In this document: in pieces, positions 46,000-55,882 of the stretch
Layout: every line of letters begins with the position of its first letter
Numbering within the stretch: position 1 is the first letter of the stretch
From: Calothrix brevissima NIES-22
GTDB taxonomy: Bacteria; Cyanobacteriota; Cyanobacteriia; Cyanobacteriales; Nostocaceae
Length of the DNA stretch: 64,000 nucleotides
Direction: 5' to 3'
Assembly: GCF_002367995.1 (NCBI RefSeq)
Contig: NZ_AP018207.1
Span: 1,674,001 to 1,738,000 of the forward strand
The notes under the pieces: generated by a model
Seen by the model: the letters and a program-made list of their open reading frames with translations, nothing else
Told to the model about the DNA's origin: nothing
Databases searched by the model: none
Position numbers and translations under genes: made by a program

Positions 46000-46407
46000 T
46001 TACGGCACAATCAAAACTGGACAAGGTGAAAGATTAATCACGCGAGTAGTGACACTATCTGTTGCACCTTCTTCAGTTAAACCTAAACCACGACAACCCA
46101 TAATAATTAAATCTGCCCCGATTTCGTCAGCCACATCACAAATGGTAAAAGCTGGTTTTCCTTGCTTTTCCAGAACTTCGGCGGGAATTCCTTGTTGCTC
46201 AAATAAGGCGCGGGCACTTTCGAGTAATTTTGCAACTACCTCCGGTGACACCATAGGATCGACGCTGGGCGCTTCTGCGGTTGGTTCTTCCACCACCGAG
46301 AGTATTACCAAACGACTACCATATTTTTGGACAACGTTGGTAACCACATCAGCTGCTTCCCTGGCTTCGCGACTTTGATCGATGGGAAATAAAACTGTCT
46401 TGAACAT
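46000..46407 (-). CDS. UspA-type universal stress protein
   Basis: A 135-residue protein with the Usp fold: MFKTVLFPIDQSREAREAAD, the nucleotide motif IIMGCRGLGLTEE and a C-terminal SPCPVLIVP. The G-x2-G-x9-G[ST] ATP signature is altered (GCRGLGLTEEGATDS), so ATP binding is uncertain. ATG 46407 is preferred to 46416. It is divergent from pgk. Confidence 0.9.
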   Translation of the reverse strand: MFKTVLFPIDQSREAREAADVVTNVVQKYGSRLVILSVVEEPTAEAPSVDPMVSPEVVAKLLESARALFEQQGIPAEVLEKQGKPAFTICDVADEIGADLIIMGCRGLGLTEEGATDSVTTRVINLSPCPVLIVP

Positions 46408-46497
46408 ATCTCTCACCTGCGTACCCCAGTCTCCGGTAAAATCTGGATGGTTATACTTTCAAAACAATAACAAAAAGGCGATCGGGAGGGTCTGGCT

Positions 46498-47700
46498 GTG
46501 TCCAAAAAAACTTTAGCAAATTTATCTGCGGCAGATGTATCTGGTAAACGTGCCTTAGTACGGGTGGATTTTAACGTGCCTGTTGATGATAACGGCAACA
46601 TCACAGACGACACTCGGATTCGGGCAGCTTTGCCAACTATCCAAGATTTAACGCAGAAGGGCGCTAAGGTAATTCTAGCAAGCCATTTTGGTCGTCCTAA
46701 AGGTGTGGATGACAAATTGCGTTTGACTCCAGTAGCTAAACGTCTGTCGGAATTACTGGGACAAGAAGTTGTCAAAACTGATGATTCTATCGGTGATGAA
46801 GTAGCTGCTAAAGTTGCGGCTTTAGAAAATGGCCAAGTGCTGTTGTTAGAAAACGTCCGCTTCTACAAGGAAGAGGAAAAGAACGACCCAGAATTTGCGA
46901 AAAAACTGGCAGCTAATGCCGATTTTTATGTCAATGATGCGTTTGGTACTGCACACCGCGCCCACGCTTCTACTGAAGGTGTAACTAAATACCTCAAACC
47001 CTCTGTGGCTGGATATTTGGTGGAAAAGGAATTGCAATATCTGCAAAGCGCGATTGAAAGTCCCCAACGTCCTTTGGCAGCAATTATCGGTGGTTCTAAA
47101 GTTTCTAGCAAAATTGGCGTTATTGAAACCCTGCTAGAGAAGTGTGACAAGCTCATCATCGGTGGTGGGATGATTTTCACCTTCTACAAAGCCCGTGGTT
47201 TGAATGTTGGTAAGTCTTTGGTTGAAGAAGACAAGCTAGAACTAGCAAAATCTTTAGAAGCTAAAGCTAAAGAACGCGGTGTTACCTTCCTGTTACCTAC
47301 AGATGTAGTCGTAGCAGATAAGTTTGCGCCTGATGCTAATGCGGAAACCGTCAGCATCGAAAATATCCCCGATGGTGGTATGGGTTTAGATATTGGCCCA
47401 GACTCAGTCAAAGTCTTCCAAGCAGCTCTTGCAGATTGCAAATCAGTAGTTTGGAACGGCCCTATGGGTGTATTCGAGTTTGATAAATTTGCTGTGGGTA
47501 CAGAAGCGATCGCTCATACTTTAGCAGAAATTGGCAAAACAGGCGCTACCACCATCATCGGCGGCGGCGACTCTGTCGCGGCTGTGGAAAAAGTCGGTTT
47601 AGCCGAGCAAATGAGCCACATCTCCACCGGCGGCGGCGCTAGCTTGGAGTTACTCGAAGGCAAAGTACTACCCGGAATTGCCGCTTTAGATGATGCATAA
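46498..47700 (+). CDS. pgk: Phosphoglycerate kinase
   Basis: The enzyme interconverts 1,3-bisphosphoglycerate and 3-phosphoglycerate, forming ATP in glycolysis and using it in the Calvin cycle. The 400-residue protein has [44 protein letters not shown], a hinge and [13 protein letters not shown] with [13 protein letters not shown]. The start is GTG with a GGGAGGG ribosome site about nine bases upstream (46484-46490). Length is normal. Confidence 0.98.
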   Translation: MSKKTLANLSAADVSGKRALVRVDFNVPVDDNGNITDDTRIRAALPTIQDLTQKGAKVILASHFGRPKGVDDKLRLTPVAKRLSELLGQEVVKTDDSIGDEVAAKVAALENGQVLLLENVRFYKEEEKNDPEFAKKLAANADFYVNDAFGTAHRAHASTEGVTKYLKPSVAGYLVEKELQYLQSAIESPQRPLAAIIGGSKVSSKIGVIETLLEKCDKLIIGGGMIFTFYKARGLNVGKSLVEEDKLELAKSLEAKAKERGVTFLLPTDVVVADKFAPDANAETVSIENIPDGGMGLDIGPDSVKVFQAALADCKSVVWNGPMGVFEFDKFAVGTEAIAHTLAEIGKTGATTIIGGGDSVAAVEKVGLAEQMSHISTGGGASLELLEGKVLPGIAALDDA

Positions 47701-47705
47701 TAAAT

Positions 47706-47812
47706 AGGGCATTGGGCATTGGGCATTGGTCAAGAGTCAATAGTCAATAGTCAATTGCTATTGCTCCCCCTGCTCCCTGCCCCCTGCCCTCTACTCCCAT
47801 GCCCCATGCCCA
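47706..47812. repeat. GGGCATT, GTCAATA and CCCCATG heptamer arrays
   Basis: Directly after pgk lie three GGGCATT units, then GTCAATA heptamers (about 47730-47756), a CTCCCTGCCCCCTGCC stretch and CCCCATGCCC. No gene is present. Confidence 0.8.
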
Positions 47813-47922
47813 AATCCAAAGAACCATTACACTTCATTGCAAAATAAAAAGTTGGGCAAAACAACGTGATAGGTTTTGTTTGATGGAAAACACTGCACCA
47901 GACTAATTAAAGGAGAATACCA

Positions 47923-48129
47923 GTGGCAATGGAATCAAATCTCTTAACAGACACAAGTGTAGTCAATGAAGATTTTAGCGAGTATGTAGCCCACCTCCAG
48001 CTACACATGACTTTACAAGCTCGCAATCTGGTTCCACCCATGAAGCAAAATCTTGAAGATAGCCGAGATCAATTACTGCATCAAACCCAAGCCTATTTTG
48101 AAAAGTTGGCGTCTCGCCAAGGTTTATAA
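47923..48129 (+). CDS. Small conserved cyanobacterial-type protein
   Basis: A 68-residue helical soluble protein (SEYVAHLQLHMTLQARNLV, SRDQLLHQTQAYFEKLASR). It has a good AAGGAG ribosome site seven bases before GTG 47923; an internal ATG is at 47929. I recognise no function. Its clear translation signal makes it a real gene in spite of its size. Confidence 0.75.
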   Translation: MAMESNLLTDTSVVNEDFSEYVAHLQLHMTLQARNLVPPMKQNLEDSRDQLLHQTQAYFEKLASRQGL

Positions 48130-48357
48130 ATTTAGCTAAATCTTAAATTAAAATTTACGTAGAATTAAAGCAGATATTGTTGATTAATGCTATGAGTGTT
48201 ATCATCAAATCTGCTTTTTTTATTTAATTTACGTATTTCTTTAAGAAGATCGCTCTTTTGGATAGCTAGCAAATGGCGGAAAGCCGCTAATATTATTATT
48301 ACAGCACTTACTCAGCAAGAGCAGTTAATTAAGGCTTAATGGCGGCTCGAAACTAAA

Positions 48358-49602
48358 ATGACTTCATTACTTCCTCGAAATCTCAGCGTTATCATTCGAC
48401 CAGTCCAATACCGGGATCTGGACGGTATCGAACGCATAACTCAAGAGTCATTCGCAGCCCAAACCCCTAAAGGAGCAGGTTCTGCCACGCGCCAAATGCA
48501 ATGGCTGCGACGCTGGTATGGCTTTTTGAAATTTTTAAGTTGGTTCCCTAACCCGTTACAATACCTGTTCTGTTCCTATGTGGCAGAACAAGGGCGATCG
48601 CTCTTAGGGATGATTCAAGTATCACCGTTTAACCGCACGCGCAGTACTTGGCGGGTTGATAAGGTAATCCTTGACCGAGCTACTGACAAGCAAGTAACTG
48701 GTTCCCAGCTTTTACGCCATTGCTTTGAGTCGATTGTCGAGGCGCGCACTTGGGTACTGGAAGTAAATGTCAACGATTTAGAGGCGCTAGCATTATATCG
48801 GCAAAATGGATTTCAGCGTCTAGCGGAAATGACTTATTGGGAAATTGAACCCCAATTATTAACCGAATTGGCGCAAGCTGAACCAGATTTACCGAATTTG
48901 TTACCAATTAGTAATGCGGATGCCCAATTGCTCTATCAACTAGATACAGCATCTATGCCGCCTTTGGTGCGTCAGGTGTTCGATCGCAATACCCGCGACT
49001 TCAAAACAAGTTTGTTTGGAGCCTTGAGCGATGCTGTGAAGCAATGGGTGACAAAAACCGAAGTAGTCAGTGGTTACGTATTTGAACCCCAACGCAAAGC
49101 CGCGATTGGACATTTTCAGGTGCAACTAGATCGCCAGGGAATTACCCCCCACATCGCCACGCTGACAGTTCACCCCGCCTATACTTGGCTATATCCTGAG
49201 TTGCTGTCTCAATTAGCGCGGATTGTCCAAGATTTTCCCCAGCAAGGCTTGCAACTGGCTTCTTCTGATTATCAACCAGAGCGAGAAGAGTATTTAGAAC
49301 GCATTGGTGCTAAACGGATAGAACATACTCTAATCATGTCGCGCTCGGTTTGGCATAAACTAAGAGAGTCGAAATTTGTCTCTTTAGAGGGAATTCAATG
49401 GCCGGAAGTGTTGCAAGGCTTACAACCTGCACGCAAACCGATTCCTGGGGGTATGTCATGGACGCAACAACTCCAACAGCGATCGCCTGATATATCATTA
49501 CCTACAAAATCGGAACCGCCGACTTTTGGCAATAAACCCGCCAATATCGAAGCATCTTCTCCGCCAGAATCAGCAGATACACAGCAACAGCAGTCAAGTT
49601 AA
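48358..49602 (+). CDS. GNAT-family N-acetyltransferase
   Basis: A 414-residue protein with a GNAT domain in the first 170 residues (VIIRPVQYRDLDGIERITQESF, VDKVILDRATDKQVTGSQLL, NVNDLEALALYRQNGFQRL) and a second, less conserved GNAT-like half (about 200-330, HFQVQLDRQGITPHIATLTV). The C-terminal 80 residues are low complexity (PPESADTQQQQSS). The substrate is unknown. It ends 21 bp before ruvX and may be co-transcribed with it. Confidence 0.85.
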   Translation: MTSLLPRNLSVIIRPVQYRDLDGIERITQESFAAQTPKGAGSATRQMQWLRRWYGFLKFLSWFPNPLQYLFCSYVAEQGRSLLGMIQVSPFNRTRSTWRVDKVILDRATDKQVTGSQLLRHCFESIVEARTWVLEVNVNDLEALALYRQNGFQRLAEMTYWEIEPQLLTELAQAEPDLPNLLPISNADAQLLYQLDTASMPPLVRQVFDRNTRDFKTSLFGALSDAVKQWVTKTEVVSGYVFEPQRKAAIGHFQVQLDRQGITPHIATLTVHPAYTWLYPELLSQLARIVQDFPQQGLQLASSDYQPEREEYLERIGAKRIEHTLIMSRSVWHKLRESKFVSLEGIQWPEVLQGLQPARKPIPGGMSWTQQLQQRSPDISLPTKSEPPTFGNKPANIEASSPPESADTQQQQSS

Positions 49603-49623
49603 TCCCAGGAGCAACCACAGCCA

Positions 49624-50073
49624 TTGATTTCAGCATTAGGATTAGATTTAGGGCGCAAGCGCATTGGCGTAGCAGGTTGTGATGGTACCGGCTTAATCGC
49701 TACGGGGATCGCCACCATTGAACGTGCATCTTTTGCCCAAGATGTGGAGCAACTCAAACAAATTGTTGAAGAGCGCCACGTGCAGGTGCTAGTAATTGGC
49801 TTACCTTATTCGATGGATGGCTCTATAGGCTTTCAAGCGCGTCACGTGCAAAAGTTAGCTAATAGGCTGGCGAAAGCGCTCAATTTACCGATGGAATACG
49901 TGGATGAGCGATTAACCTCATATCAAGCAGAAGAATTGCTCAAGGCGGAAAATCGCTCGCCCTCACGCCATAAAGCCTTAATTGACAGAAAAGCCGCCGC
50001 TTTAATTTTGCAACAATGGCTGGATACTCGCCGCGCTCAATCTCGCAGTTCGGCGGTAGCTGTTGAGTATTGA
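49624..50073 (+). CDS. ruvX: Putative Holliday junction resolvase / pre-16S rRNA nuclease YqgF
   Basis: A 149-residue RNase H-fold nuclease with ISALGLDLGRKRIGVAGCD, VLVIGLPYSMDGSIG, EYVDERLTSYQAEELL and the C-terminal DRKAAALILQQWLD. YqgF is needed for the 5' end of 16S rRNA in E. coli and cuts branched DNA in other bacteria. The start is TTG with AGGAG about 11 bases upstream. DUF3727 and YqeG-type genes follow. Confidence 0.93.
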   Translation: MISALGLDLGRKRIGVAGCDGTGLIATGIATIERASFAQDVEQLKQIVEERHVQVLVIGLPYSMDGSIGFQARHVQKLANRLAKALNLPMEYVDERLTSYQAEELLKAENRSPSRHKALIDRKAAALILQQWLDTRRAQSRSSAVAVEY

Positions 50074-50222
50074 TACCTTTTAACATGATATTCTGAAAAC
50101 TGGTACCCGGCAGTTGTATATAAAACTCAACCTGTTTATTGAGATATATTTCATTAAATAGTTGAGCAAATGCAAATTTCACATTTGCTGGTAGTTATAA
50201 AAAAAGTTTCCACACCTCGGCT

Positions 50223-50795
50223 ATGTTTTCTTCTCCATTTTCCGACGACAACGATAACGATCGCACTGGCTCCATCAGTTTAACTGACGAAAAAGGGCGC
50301 AATCTCGATTGTTATATTGAGCATTCCCTGGAAGTAGATGGGCAAGAATATGTTTTACTACTACCCGTCGATTCACCTGTAGAAATTTTTGCTTGGCAAG
50401 GTGAAGATGAGGAAGAAGAAGCTGTTCTGGTAGAAGACGATCTCACAATTGATAAGATTTTTCCTACAGCCCAAGCTGTCTTATCCGAGCAGAATTTATT
50501 CTTAAAAAATACTGCTTATGCTCTCACCGTCTCTGGTGATTTACCCCCTGTAGAAGAATCTGAACTCTTCACTTTAGAAATTGAAGATGATGAAGCAGAT
50601 TTAGAACCGGAGCAGTTACAACTTCTAGCTAGATTCTACGATGAAGAGCAGGAATACGCCATTTACACCCCCCTCGATCCCCTGCTATTTTTTGCTCGGA
50701 TCGCTAAAAATGGACAGCCGCACCTCCTTTCCCCAGAGGAATTCCGTAAGGTACAACCATTGTTAGAAGAACATTTGTTTAATGAAGTTGAATGA
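50223..50795 (+). CDS. DUF3727-type acidic protein
   Basis: A 190-residue acidic protein with a DUF1292/DUF3727 pattern in its first half (ISLTDEKGRNLDCYIEHSLE, YVLLLPVDSPVEIFAW) and a second half with LLARFYDEEQEYAIYTPLDP. The function is unknown. It follows ruvX, a common order in cyanobacteria. Confidence 0.85.
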   Translation: MFSSPFSDDNDNDRTGSISLTDEKGRNLDCYIEHSLEVDGQEYVLLLPVDSPVEIFAWQGEDEEEEAVLVEDDLTIDKIFPTAQAVLSEQNLFLKNTAYALTVSGDLPPVEESELFTLEIEDDEADLEPEQLQLLARFYDEEQEYAIYTPLDPLLFFARIAKNGQPHLLSPEEFRKVQPLLEEHLFNEVE

Positions 50796-51310
50796 TAGAT
50801 AGCAATAAATAATTAAATTCCTGAATGATAGCTGATGACTGATGACTGCGCTGCACTGAGCTTGTCGAAGTGTTGACTGATGACTGGTTTAAAAGCCTTT
50901 GATTGTCAAGGTTTTATCTTAGCTTGATATCTTAATCTATCTGGCTACAGCTATATAAATTGCGAAAAAAACTTTTTTGGCAAGAATTAAGGAATATATG
51001 TTGCCAGGTTAGGCAAATTTAACCATCGCATCAGTCATAGGTTTGGGATTATCCCAGCCCTAAAATTTGCGATCGCTTTTTTTATTCCCATCATCTTATT
51101 CCTGAAGCGATCGCATTTATTTAAAATCCGATTATAAATTACTGCTTGGCAAGGTTACCAGGCAAGCTATATTCTAAAAAAACTAGGTATTTGTATTTTG
51201 TGAAAAGTTATCATAGCACAAGTTTGCTTTGTTATTTATGACAAAATACTAAGTATTTATTGTCGAAATTTACAAGTAAAACAGTATTTACTCATTCTTT
51301 AGTCGAAAAT
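50796..51310. other. Spacer between DUF3727 and yqeG-type gene
   Basis: About 515 bp without a gene. It has a GACTGAT heptamer array (about 50829-50886) interrupted by the dispersed CTGAGCTTGTCGAAGT repeat (50857-50872), then AT-rich DNA with two HIP1-like sites (about 51069-51115). Confidence 0.7.
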
Positions 51311-51853
51311 ATGGCTTGGAATAACCTTTTGCAGCCTGACTTGATTTTGGCAGGTTCGATTTTAACCCTAACACCAGACATTATCCAGGAATATGGATTG
51401 AAGGGATTGGTGCTGGATGTAGATGAAACTTTAGTACCGATGAAAGTTGGCGCAGTTTCGCCAGAATTACGGGAGTGGGTAGAACAAATCCGCGCCCATA
51501 CCGTCTTATGGTTGGTGAGTAATAACTTAAGCGAAATGCGGATTGGCGGAATTGCGCGTTCTTTAAACTTACCTTACTACTTGGGTGCAGTTAAACCTTC
51601 ACGACGCAAGATTAGAGCCGCACTCAGAGCGATGAATTTACCAGTTCATCAAGTAGGGATGGTAGGCGATCGCTTATTTACCGATGTCTTAGCGGGTAAT
51701 CGCTTAGGTATGTTCACCATCCTAGTAGAACCGATGATTCACCCAGATGTAGAACTACTGCGTACTCACCCCGTGAGAAACTTTGAAGTCTGGGTATCAG
51801 AAGCCTTGGGAGCCTCCATCAGCCCTAAGTATACAAAAATTCGCAAACATTGA
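51311..51853 (+). CDS. YqeG-family HAD phosphatase
   Basis: A 180-residue HAD-superfamily IIIA phosphatase with the catalytic LVLDVDETLVPM, SNNLSE, KPSRRKI and MVGDRLFTDVLAGNRLGM. Plant and cyanobacterial relatives include phosphatidylglycerophosphate phosphatase (PGPP1), so it may make phosphatidylglycerol for thylakoids; this is an inference. ATG 51311 is preferred to the TTG at 51260, which adds 17 unmatched residues. Confidence 0.88.
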   Translation: MAWNNLLQPDLILAGSILTLTPDIIQEYGLKGLVLDVDETLVPMKVGAVSPELREWVEQIRAHTVLWLVSNNLSEMRIGGIARSLNLPYYLGAVKPSRRKIRAALRAMNLPVHQVGMVGDRLFTDVLAGNRLGMFTILVEPMIHPDVELLRTHPVRNFEVWVSEALGASISPKYTKIRKH

Positions 51854-51987
51854 TAATAAGACAGAAAAGTAAATCTAAAAAAATAATTAAGGAATCTTTC
51901 GCAATGAAAAAAATCTGAGAATATAAGTATCAATAACATCGGGTCAGCCAAAAAAGACCCAAGCCGATAATAAATAAATTTAAAACC

Positions 51988-52029
51988 GTAAAGCGTCAGA
52001 CTTCACTTATAGAAGACCTGGCGCTTTAC
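51988..52029 (+). terminator. Hairpin between yqeG-type gene and proB
   Basis: The outer stem GTAAAGCG/CGCTTTAC encloses an imperfect inner stem around ACTTAT, followed by AATTTAG. Its place 135 bp after the upstream stop suggests a terminator or a dispersed hairpin. Confidence 0.45.
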
Positions 52030-52032
52030 AAT

Positions 52033-52152
52033 TTAGTCAATAGTCAAAAGTCCAGAGTCTACAGTCAAAAGTCTGATGAGTATTGACCCTTAACCCTTGA
52101 CCATTGACTATTAACCATTGACCATTGACCATTGACTATTGACCCTTGACTA
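52033..52152. repeat. TTGACCA heptamer array running into proB
   Basis: An array of about fifteen imperfect heptamers (GTCAATA, GTCAAAA, then TTGACCC, TTGACCA, TTGACTA) switches orientation in the middle. The last TTGACTA provides the TTG start codon of proB. Confidence 0.85.
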
Positions 52153-53255
52153 AAACCATTGTTGTTAAAATCGGTACTTCTAGCCTGACTCAACCGGAAA
52201 CGGGACAATTAGCACTGTCTACAATTGCGACTTTGGCGGAAACCCTGTCTGATTTAAGACGCCAAGGACATCAGGTGATTTTGGTGTCTTCTGGTGCGGT
52301 GGGGGTGGGTTGCGCGCGGTTGGGTTTAACGGAACGCCCAAAAGCGATCGCACTTAAACAAGCAGTAGCAGCTGTCGGACAAGGGCGGTTAATGCGGGTG
52401 TATGATGATTTATTTACTACCCTGCAACAACCTATCGCCCAAGTTCTATTAACCCGTAGCGATTTAGTACAGCGCAGTCGCTATCTCAACATCTACAATA
52501 CGTTTCGGGAATTGCTGGGATTGGGAGTGATTCCGGTAGTTAATGAGAACGATACGGTGGCGGTAGATGAGCTAAAATTTGGTGATAATGACACCCTTTC
52601 AGCCTTAGTTGCCAGTTTAGTGGAAGCAGATTGGCTATTTTTGCTGACTGATGTGGATCGATTGTACTCCGCCGATCCCCGTTCCGTACCCGATGCTCAA
52701 CCCATCGCCTTAGTAAGCAGTATTAAGGAATTAGCCGAATTACAGATACAAACAGGTGCGCAAGGTTCCCAATGGGGTACTGGGGGAATGGTAACGAAAA
52801 TTTCCGCCGCCAGAATTGCGATCGCGGCTGGTGTGCGTACTGTAATTACCCAAGGGCGATATCCCCGTAATATTGAAAAAATCATCGCCGGGGAAGCCAT
52901 CGGTACCCATTTTCAACCCCAACCAGAACCCACCTCAGCCCGCAAACGCTGGATTGCTTACGGTCTTGTACCGATGGGAAAATTATATTTAGATGCAGGC
53001 GCGATCGCGGCGATTTCTCAAAGTGGAAAATCATTATTAGCGGCAGGTATTAAAGCCGTAGAAGGAGAATTTGATACTCAAGAAGCCGTGCAACTATGCG
53101 ATGGTGAAGGTAACGAAATTGCTAGAGGATTAGTGAATTACAACAGCGAAGAACTCCAACAGATTCGCGGTTGTCATTCCCGCGAAATTCCCCAAATTTT
53201 AGGCTATGGCGGCGCAGAAACTGTAGTTCATCGTGATAACTTAGTTTTGACTTAA
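52146..53255 (+). CDS. proB: Glutamate 5-kinase
   Basis: ProB makes glutamyl-5-phosphate, the first step of proline synthesis. The 369-residue protein has an amino-acid kinase domain ([67 protein letters not shown]) and a C-terminal PUA domain (about 275-369). The start is a TTG that belongs to a heptamer repeat, without a visible ribosome site. Expression is probably weak or leaderless-like at this start. Confidence 0.93.
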   Translation: MTKTIVVKIGTSSLTQPETGQLALSTIATLAETLSDLRRQGHQVILVSSGAVGVGCARLGLTERPKAIALKQAVAAVGQGRLMRVYDDLFTTLQQPIAQVLLTRSDLVQRSRYLNIYNTFRELLGLGVIPVVNENDTVAVDELKFGDNDTLSALVASLVEADWLFLLTDVDRLYSADPRSVPDAQPIALVSSIKELAELQIQTGAQGSQWGTGGMVTKISAARIAIAAGVRTVITQGRYPRNIEKIIAGEAIGTHFQPQPEPTSARKRWIAYGLVPMGKLYLDAGAIAAISQSGKSLLAAGIKAVEGEFDTQEAVQLCDGEGNEIARGLVNYNSEELQQIRGCHSREIPQILGYGGAETVVHRDNLVLT

Positions 53256-53401
53256 ATGGCAGATGCAGTTGTCGAATTTATGGAAGTAATACCAATTCAC
53301 GAAATTCTGGATACAAATCACTTGTAATGCTCCCTCTGCTTAGGCGATATGTATCATTTTTCAAGTGAAATGGTATGAATTAGTGCTATGTATCTTGAAG
53401 A

Positions 53402-55345
53402 TTATAATTGGAGTGCGCTGTATTTAAGAGCCAGTTTTCTGGCTTTAACAACCTGCTGCCAAAAAATATCATGAAACAACTCAGGATATTTATATGAAAG
53501 ACTACGAAATACAACTGTTGGTATCTTGATCAGCGTGCAATCAGTGATAGTTATTACAGTTGTTGAATAAGGAAGTCCATCAAGAGCTGCAATTTCTCCA
53601 ACAATTTCTCCCGCAGAGATTGTCTCTATTACTACATTTTTCCCCTCAAATGAAGAGATCATAACTTCTAGGCTTCCCTGTAATACTAAGAATACAAAAT
53701 TTGCTAAGTCGCCTTCTCGCCATAAATATACTCCACTAGCAAAGAATGTTTCGATACCAGAACTAAATAGTTGCCAAAAAGATTTTTCAGAATATTGTTT
53801 ATTCGGAATAAAGTAATTTCGGAATTCTACTTCTAACAAATCAAAAATTTTATCAACACTTGTTTCCTCAATATACATTACAGAAAATGCTAACTCTTTA
53901 TGATAATTAAAAGTAATATCTGAAATAATATGAGAAAATAGTTGACGAAATGTAAAAAAGCTTGGGCGATAAGACTTTACATCAATATTCGTACCATTAT
54001 ATCCTGTATACCATGCATATACTTTCTGTAGTCTCTCATTCCATAAAGACTTCCAGTTTGGTTTTAACTCCTTAGCAAAATACTCGAATGGATTGAAACC
54101 AAATCCATAATAACTTAAATCAGAGAGACCATCACTTCCATATCTAAGAGGATTCAGTTCTACAGGAATTAATTGCTCTTGGAAATACTTAAATTCTGCA
54201 TGAATAGGAATTGATTTAGCATTAATTACACAGTTAAGTTTAGTAAAAAAATCCAAAACTTTATCATATAAAATATGGAAAATATCAGCACTAGTATAAT
54301 ATACCATATGCAAATAAGCTAACTTTTTGGGAATGGGATGATGATAAATATTTATAATAATTGGTTCACCCATACTAGAATAATACATATCAACTGCATA
54401 TTCCTCCCCTTCGATAAACTCTTCAATTAAAAAATCTTCTTTGGATAATACATCGTCAGAAAAAATGTTGGCTTTTCTTTCTAAATCTTGACTAATATCA
54501 TTAACTAATTGATTTAAATTTACACCAGATTGAATTAATCCTATCCCGCTTCCCCAATAACCTTTTATCGGCTTGATAAAATATTTCTTTTGACGATCAA
54601 AATTTATAGACGGTAAATCGTGAAGCTTAATCTGTAAAAAATAAAAATCAGGATATATAGCTTGAAGCATTTGCCGACAAGCAAATTTATCTTTTAACTT
54701 ATTTACTATTAAACATCGTTCTACATCTTCCATTCTGTGTAAAACTTCATCTAGCACAGTTTCCGAATTAATACAGACTTTATCATGTGCAGAGAACTTT
54801 AAATCAGAATTTTTTTGCAATTCCTGCTTTGAAATAATGTGAATATTGTCTTCTATAGTAACGGTATTTAAAATTCCCGAAGTAGCATGTTCAGAGACAA
54901 CAATCCATGTATTTGTTCTCACTTCAACATCGCCAGGTATGGCTGTAATTGTATTAGTTTCGGTGCTGGAAAATTCTAATTGTCGAATTTGCTCTTGAAA
55001 AGATTTAGGAGCATTCATGAATTGACAACCAACTGCTATGCATTGATTTACTAATATCCATTTGATTTCAATTTTGAAGTTATCAAAATACTGTAAACCT
55101 TTTATGCCTCTAATTTCTCTAATAGTTAGACATTCTCCTGGCTGAATATTACATGCATTTTGAATATCTAGTTGAAACGATAAGGCTATTCCTTCATGAC
55201 TAATATCTCTAACTATTGCACTTATCAAGTTTCTATAATTAGGAAGCTGACAAATAGCAACTATATTTTCCTCAACAGTAAAAGATACTCTTTTATGTTT
55301 TCTTCTTTGTTCTATTGAGCTATACATAGAATTTTTGACAGCCAT
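53402..55345 (-). CDS. PilZ / ATP-grasp / cyclic-nucleotide-fold fusion protein
   Basis: A 647-residue soluble protein of three parts. Residues about 12-125 match PilZ, with the c-di-GMP motif RxxxR (R15-R19, RKHKR) and DxSxxG (D47, S49, G52). Residues about 210-430 match ATP-grasp enzymes: K259 in YFIKPIKGYWGSGIG, the EEF hinge (308-310), E384 in HAEF and E396/N398 in PVELNP. Residues about 523-640 are a cNMP-binding fold (GVYLWREGDLANFVFLVLQG, GEIVGEIAALDG), but the phosphate-contact arginine is Y593 in GLPYSTT, so cAMP binding may be lost. I know of no characterised protein with this order. It is AT-rich and stands downstream of CheA-like and PixJ-like genes on the same strand. Confidence 0.85.
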   Translation of the reverse strand: MAVKNSMYSSIEQRRKHKRVSFTVEENIVAICQLPNYRNLISAIVRDISHEGIALSFQLDIQNACNIQPGECLTIREIRGIKGLQYFDNFKIEIKWILVNQCIAVGCQFMNAPKSFQEQIRQLEFSSTETNTITAIPGDVEVRTNTWIVVSEHATSGILNTVTIEDNIHIISKQELQKNSDLKFSAHDKVCINSETVLDEVLHRMEDVERCLIVNKLKDKFACRQMLQAIYPDFYFLQIKLHDLPSINFDRQKKYFIKPIKGYWGSGIGLIQSGVNLNQLVNDISQDLERKANIFSDDVLSKEDFLIEEFIEGEEYAVDMYYSSMGEPIIINIYHHPIPKKLAYLHMVYYTSADIFHILYDKVLDFFTKLNCVINAKSIPIHAEFKYFQEQLIPVELNPLRYGSDGLSDLSYYGFGFNPFEYFAKELKPNWKSLWNERLQKVYAWYTGYNGTNIDVKSYRPSFFTFRQLFSHIISDITFNYHKELAFSVMYIEETSVDKIFDLLEVEFRNYFIPNKQYSEKSFWQLFSSGIETFFASGVYLWREGDLANFVFLVLQGSLEVMISSFEGKNVVIETISAGEIVGEIAALDGLPYSTTVITITDCTLIKIPTVVFRSLSYKYPELFHDIFWQQVVKARKLALKYSALQL

Positions 55346-55659
55346 ATATTTTGTGAATAATAAATAAGAATAAAATGGATTTTTCCCTAATATTTCAAAC
55401 TACATAAATAGGCTAACTGTATTTATTAGCTACTGCTTTATGTGACTTACAAAACTGCCAATTCATTTAAGTTACGGTTACTTTTACATCAATTGAGTAA
55501 TTAATATATGACTCATATTTGATTTTGAAAATACTTCGGTTTATTTAGAACCGTTCTACTTATATTATATTTATATAATCGATTATTTTATAATTCAAAC
55601 CGTAATAATACTTGTTCAGATAAAATTAAATCAAATCAATTACGTAACATTTAGGTAGG

Positions 55660-55718
55660 AAAAACTCCACCCCCAAGGCTTTCGCCGTGAGCGTCAGCCG
55701 AACGGGGATGGAGTTTTT
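55660..55718 (-). terminator. Hairpin with T tract, minus strand
   Basis: AAAAACTCCA pairs with TGGAGTTTTT, extended by CCCC/GGGG. On the minus strand the stem ends in GGAGTTTTTCC, a terminator-like form downstream of the CheA-like gene. It is also part of a dispersed small repeat. Confidence 0.45.
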
Positions 55719-55838
55719 GGGCATGGGGAAGAAACTACCAATGCCCAATGCCCAATGCCCAATACCCCAAGCGACGGGCGGAACAACCTCGTCCACCCAC
55801 AAGGGGATGGAGTTTCCCGCCGCTTTCAATAAATGGTG

Positions 55839-55858
55839 GCTGGTGTTTTAGCACCAGC
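55839..55858 (-). terminator. Hairpin after the CheA-like gene
   Basis: GCTGGTG/CACCAGC with a 6-nt loop, starting about 25 bp past the stop at 55883 on the minus strand. No strong T tract follows. Confidence 0.45.
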
Positions 55859-55882
55859 ACAACGCCTGTTAGCCAATGGAAC

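Larger units (their letters stand above)
55346..55882. other. Spacer with hairpin repeats upstream of the fusion gene
   Basis: The right part (55660-55860) is repeat-like: a hairpin AAAAACTCCA...TGGAGTTTTT (55660-55718) around GTGAGCGTCAGCCGAAC, CCCAATG heptamers (about 55738-55765), a second GGGGATGGAGTTT piece and a hairpin at 55839-55858. The left part (55346-55650) is AT-rich and probably contains the promoter of the fusion gene. I see no gene. Confidence 0.65.

Noticed and set aside
55626-55829. 67-codon frame that could be a transposase or TnpB remnant
   Set aside because: The translation comes from hairpin repeats and CCCAATG heptamers; no transposase motif is present.
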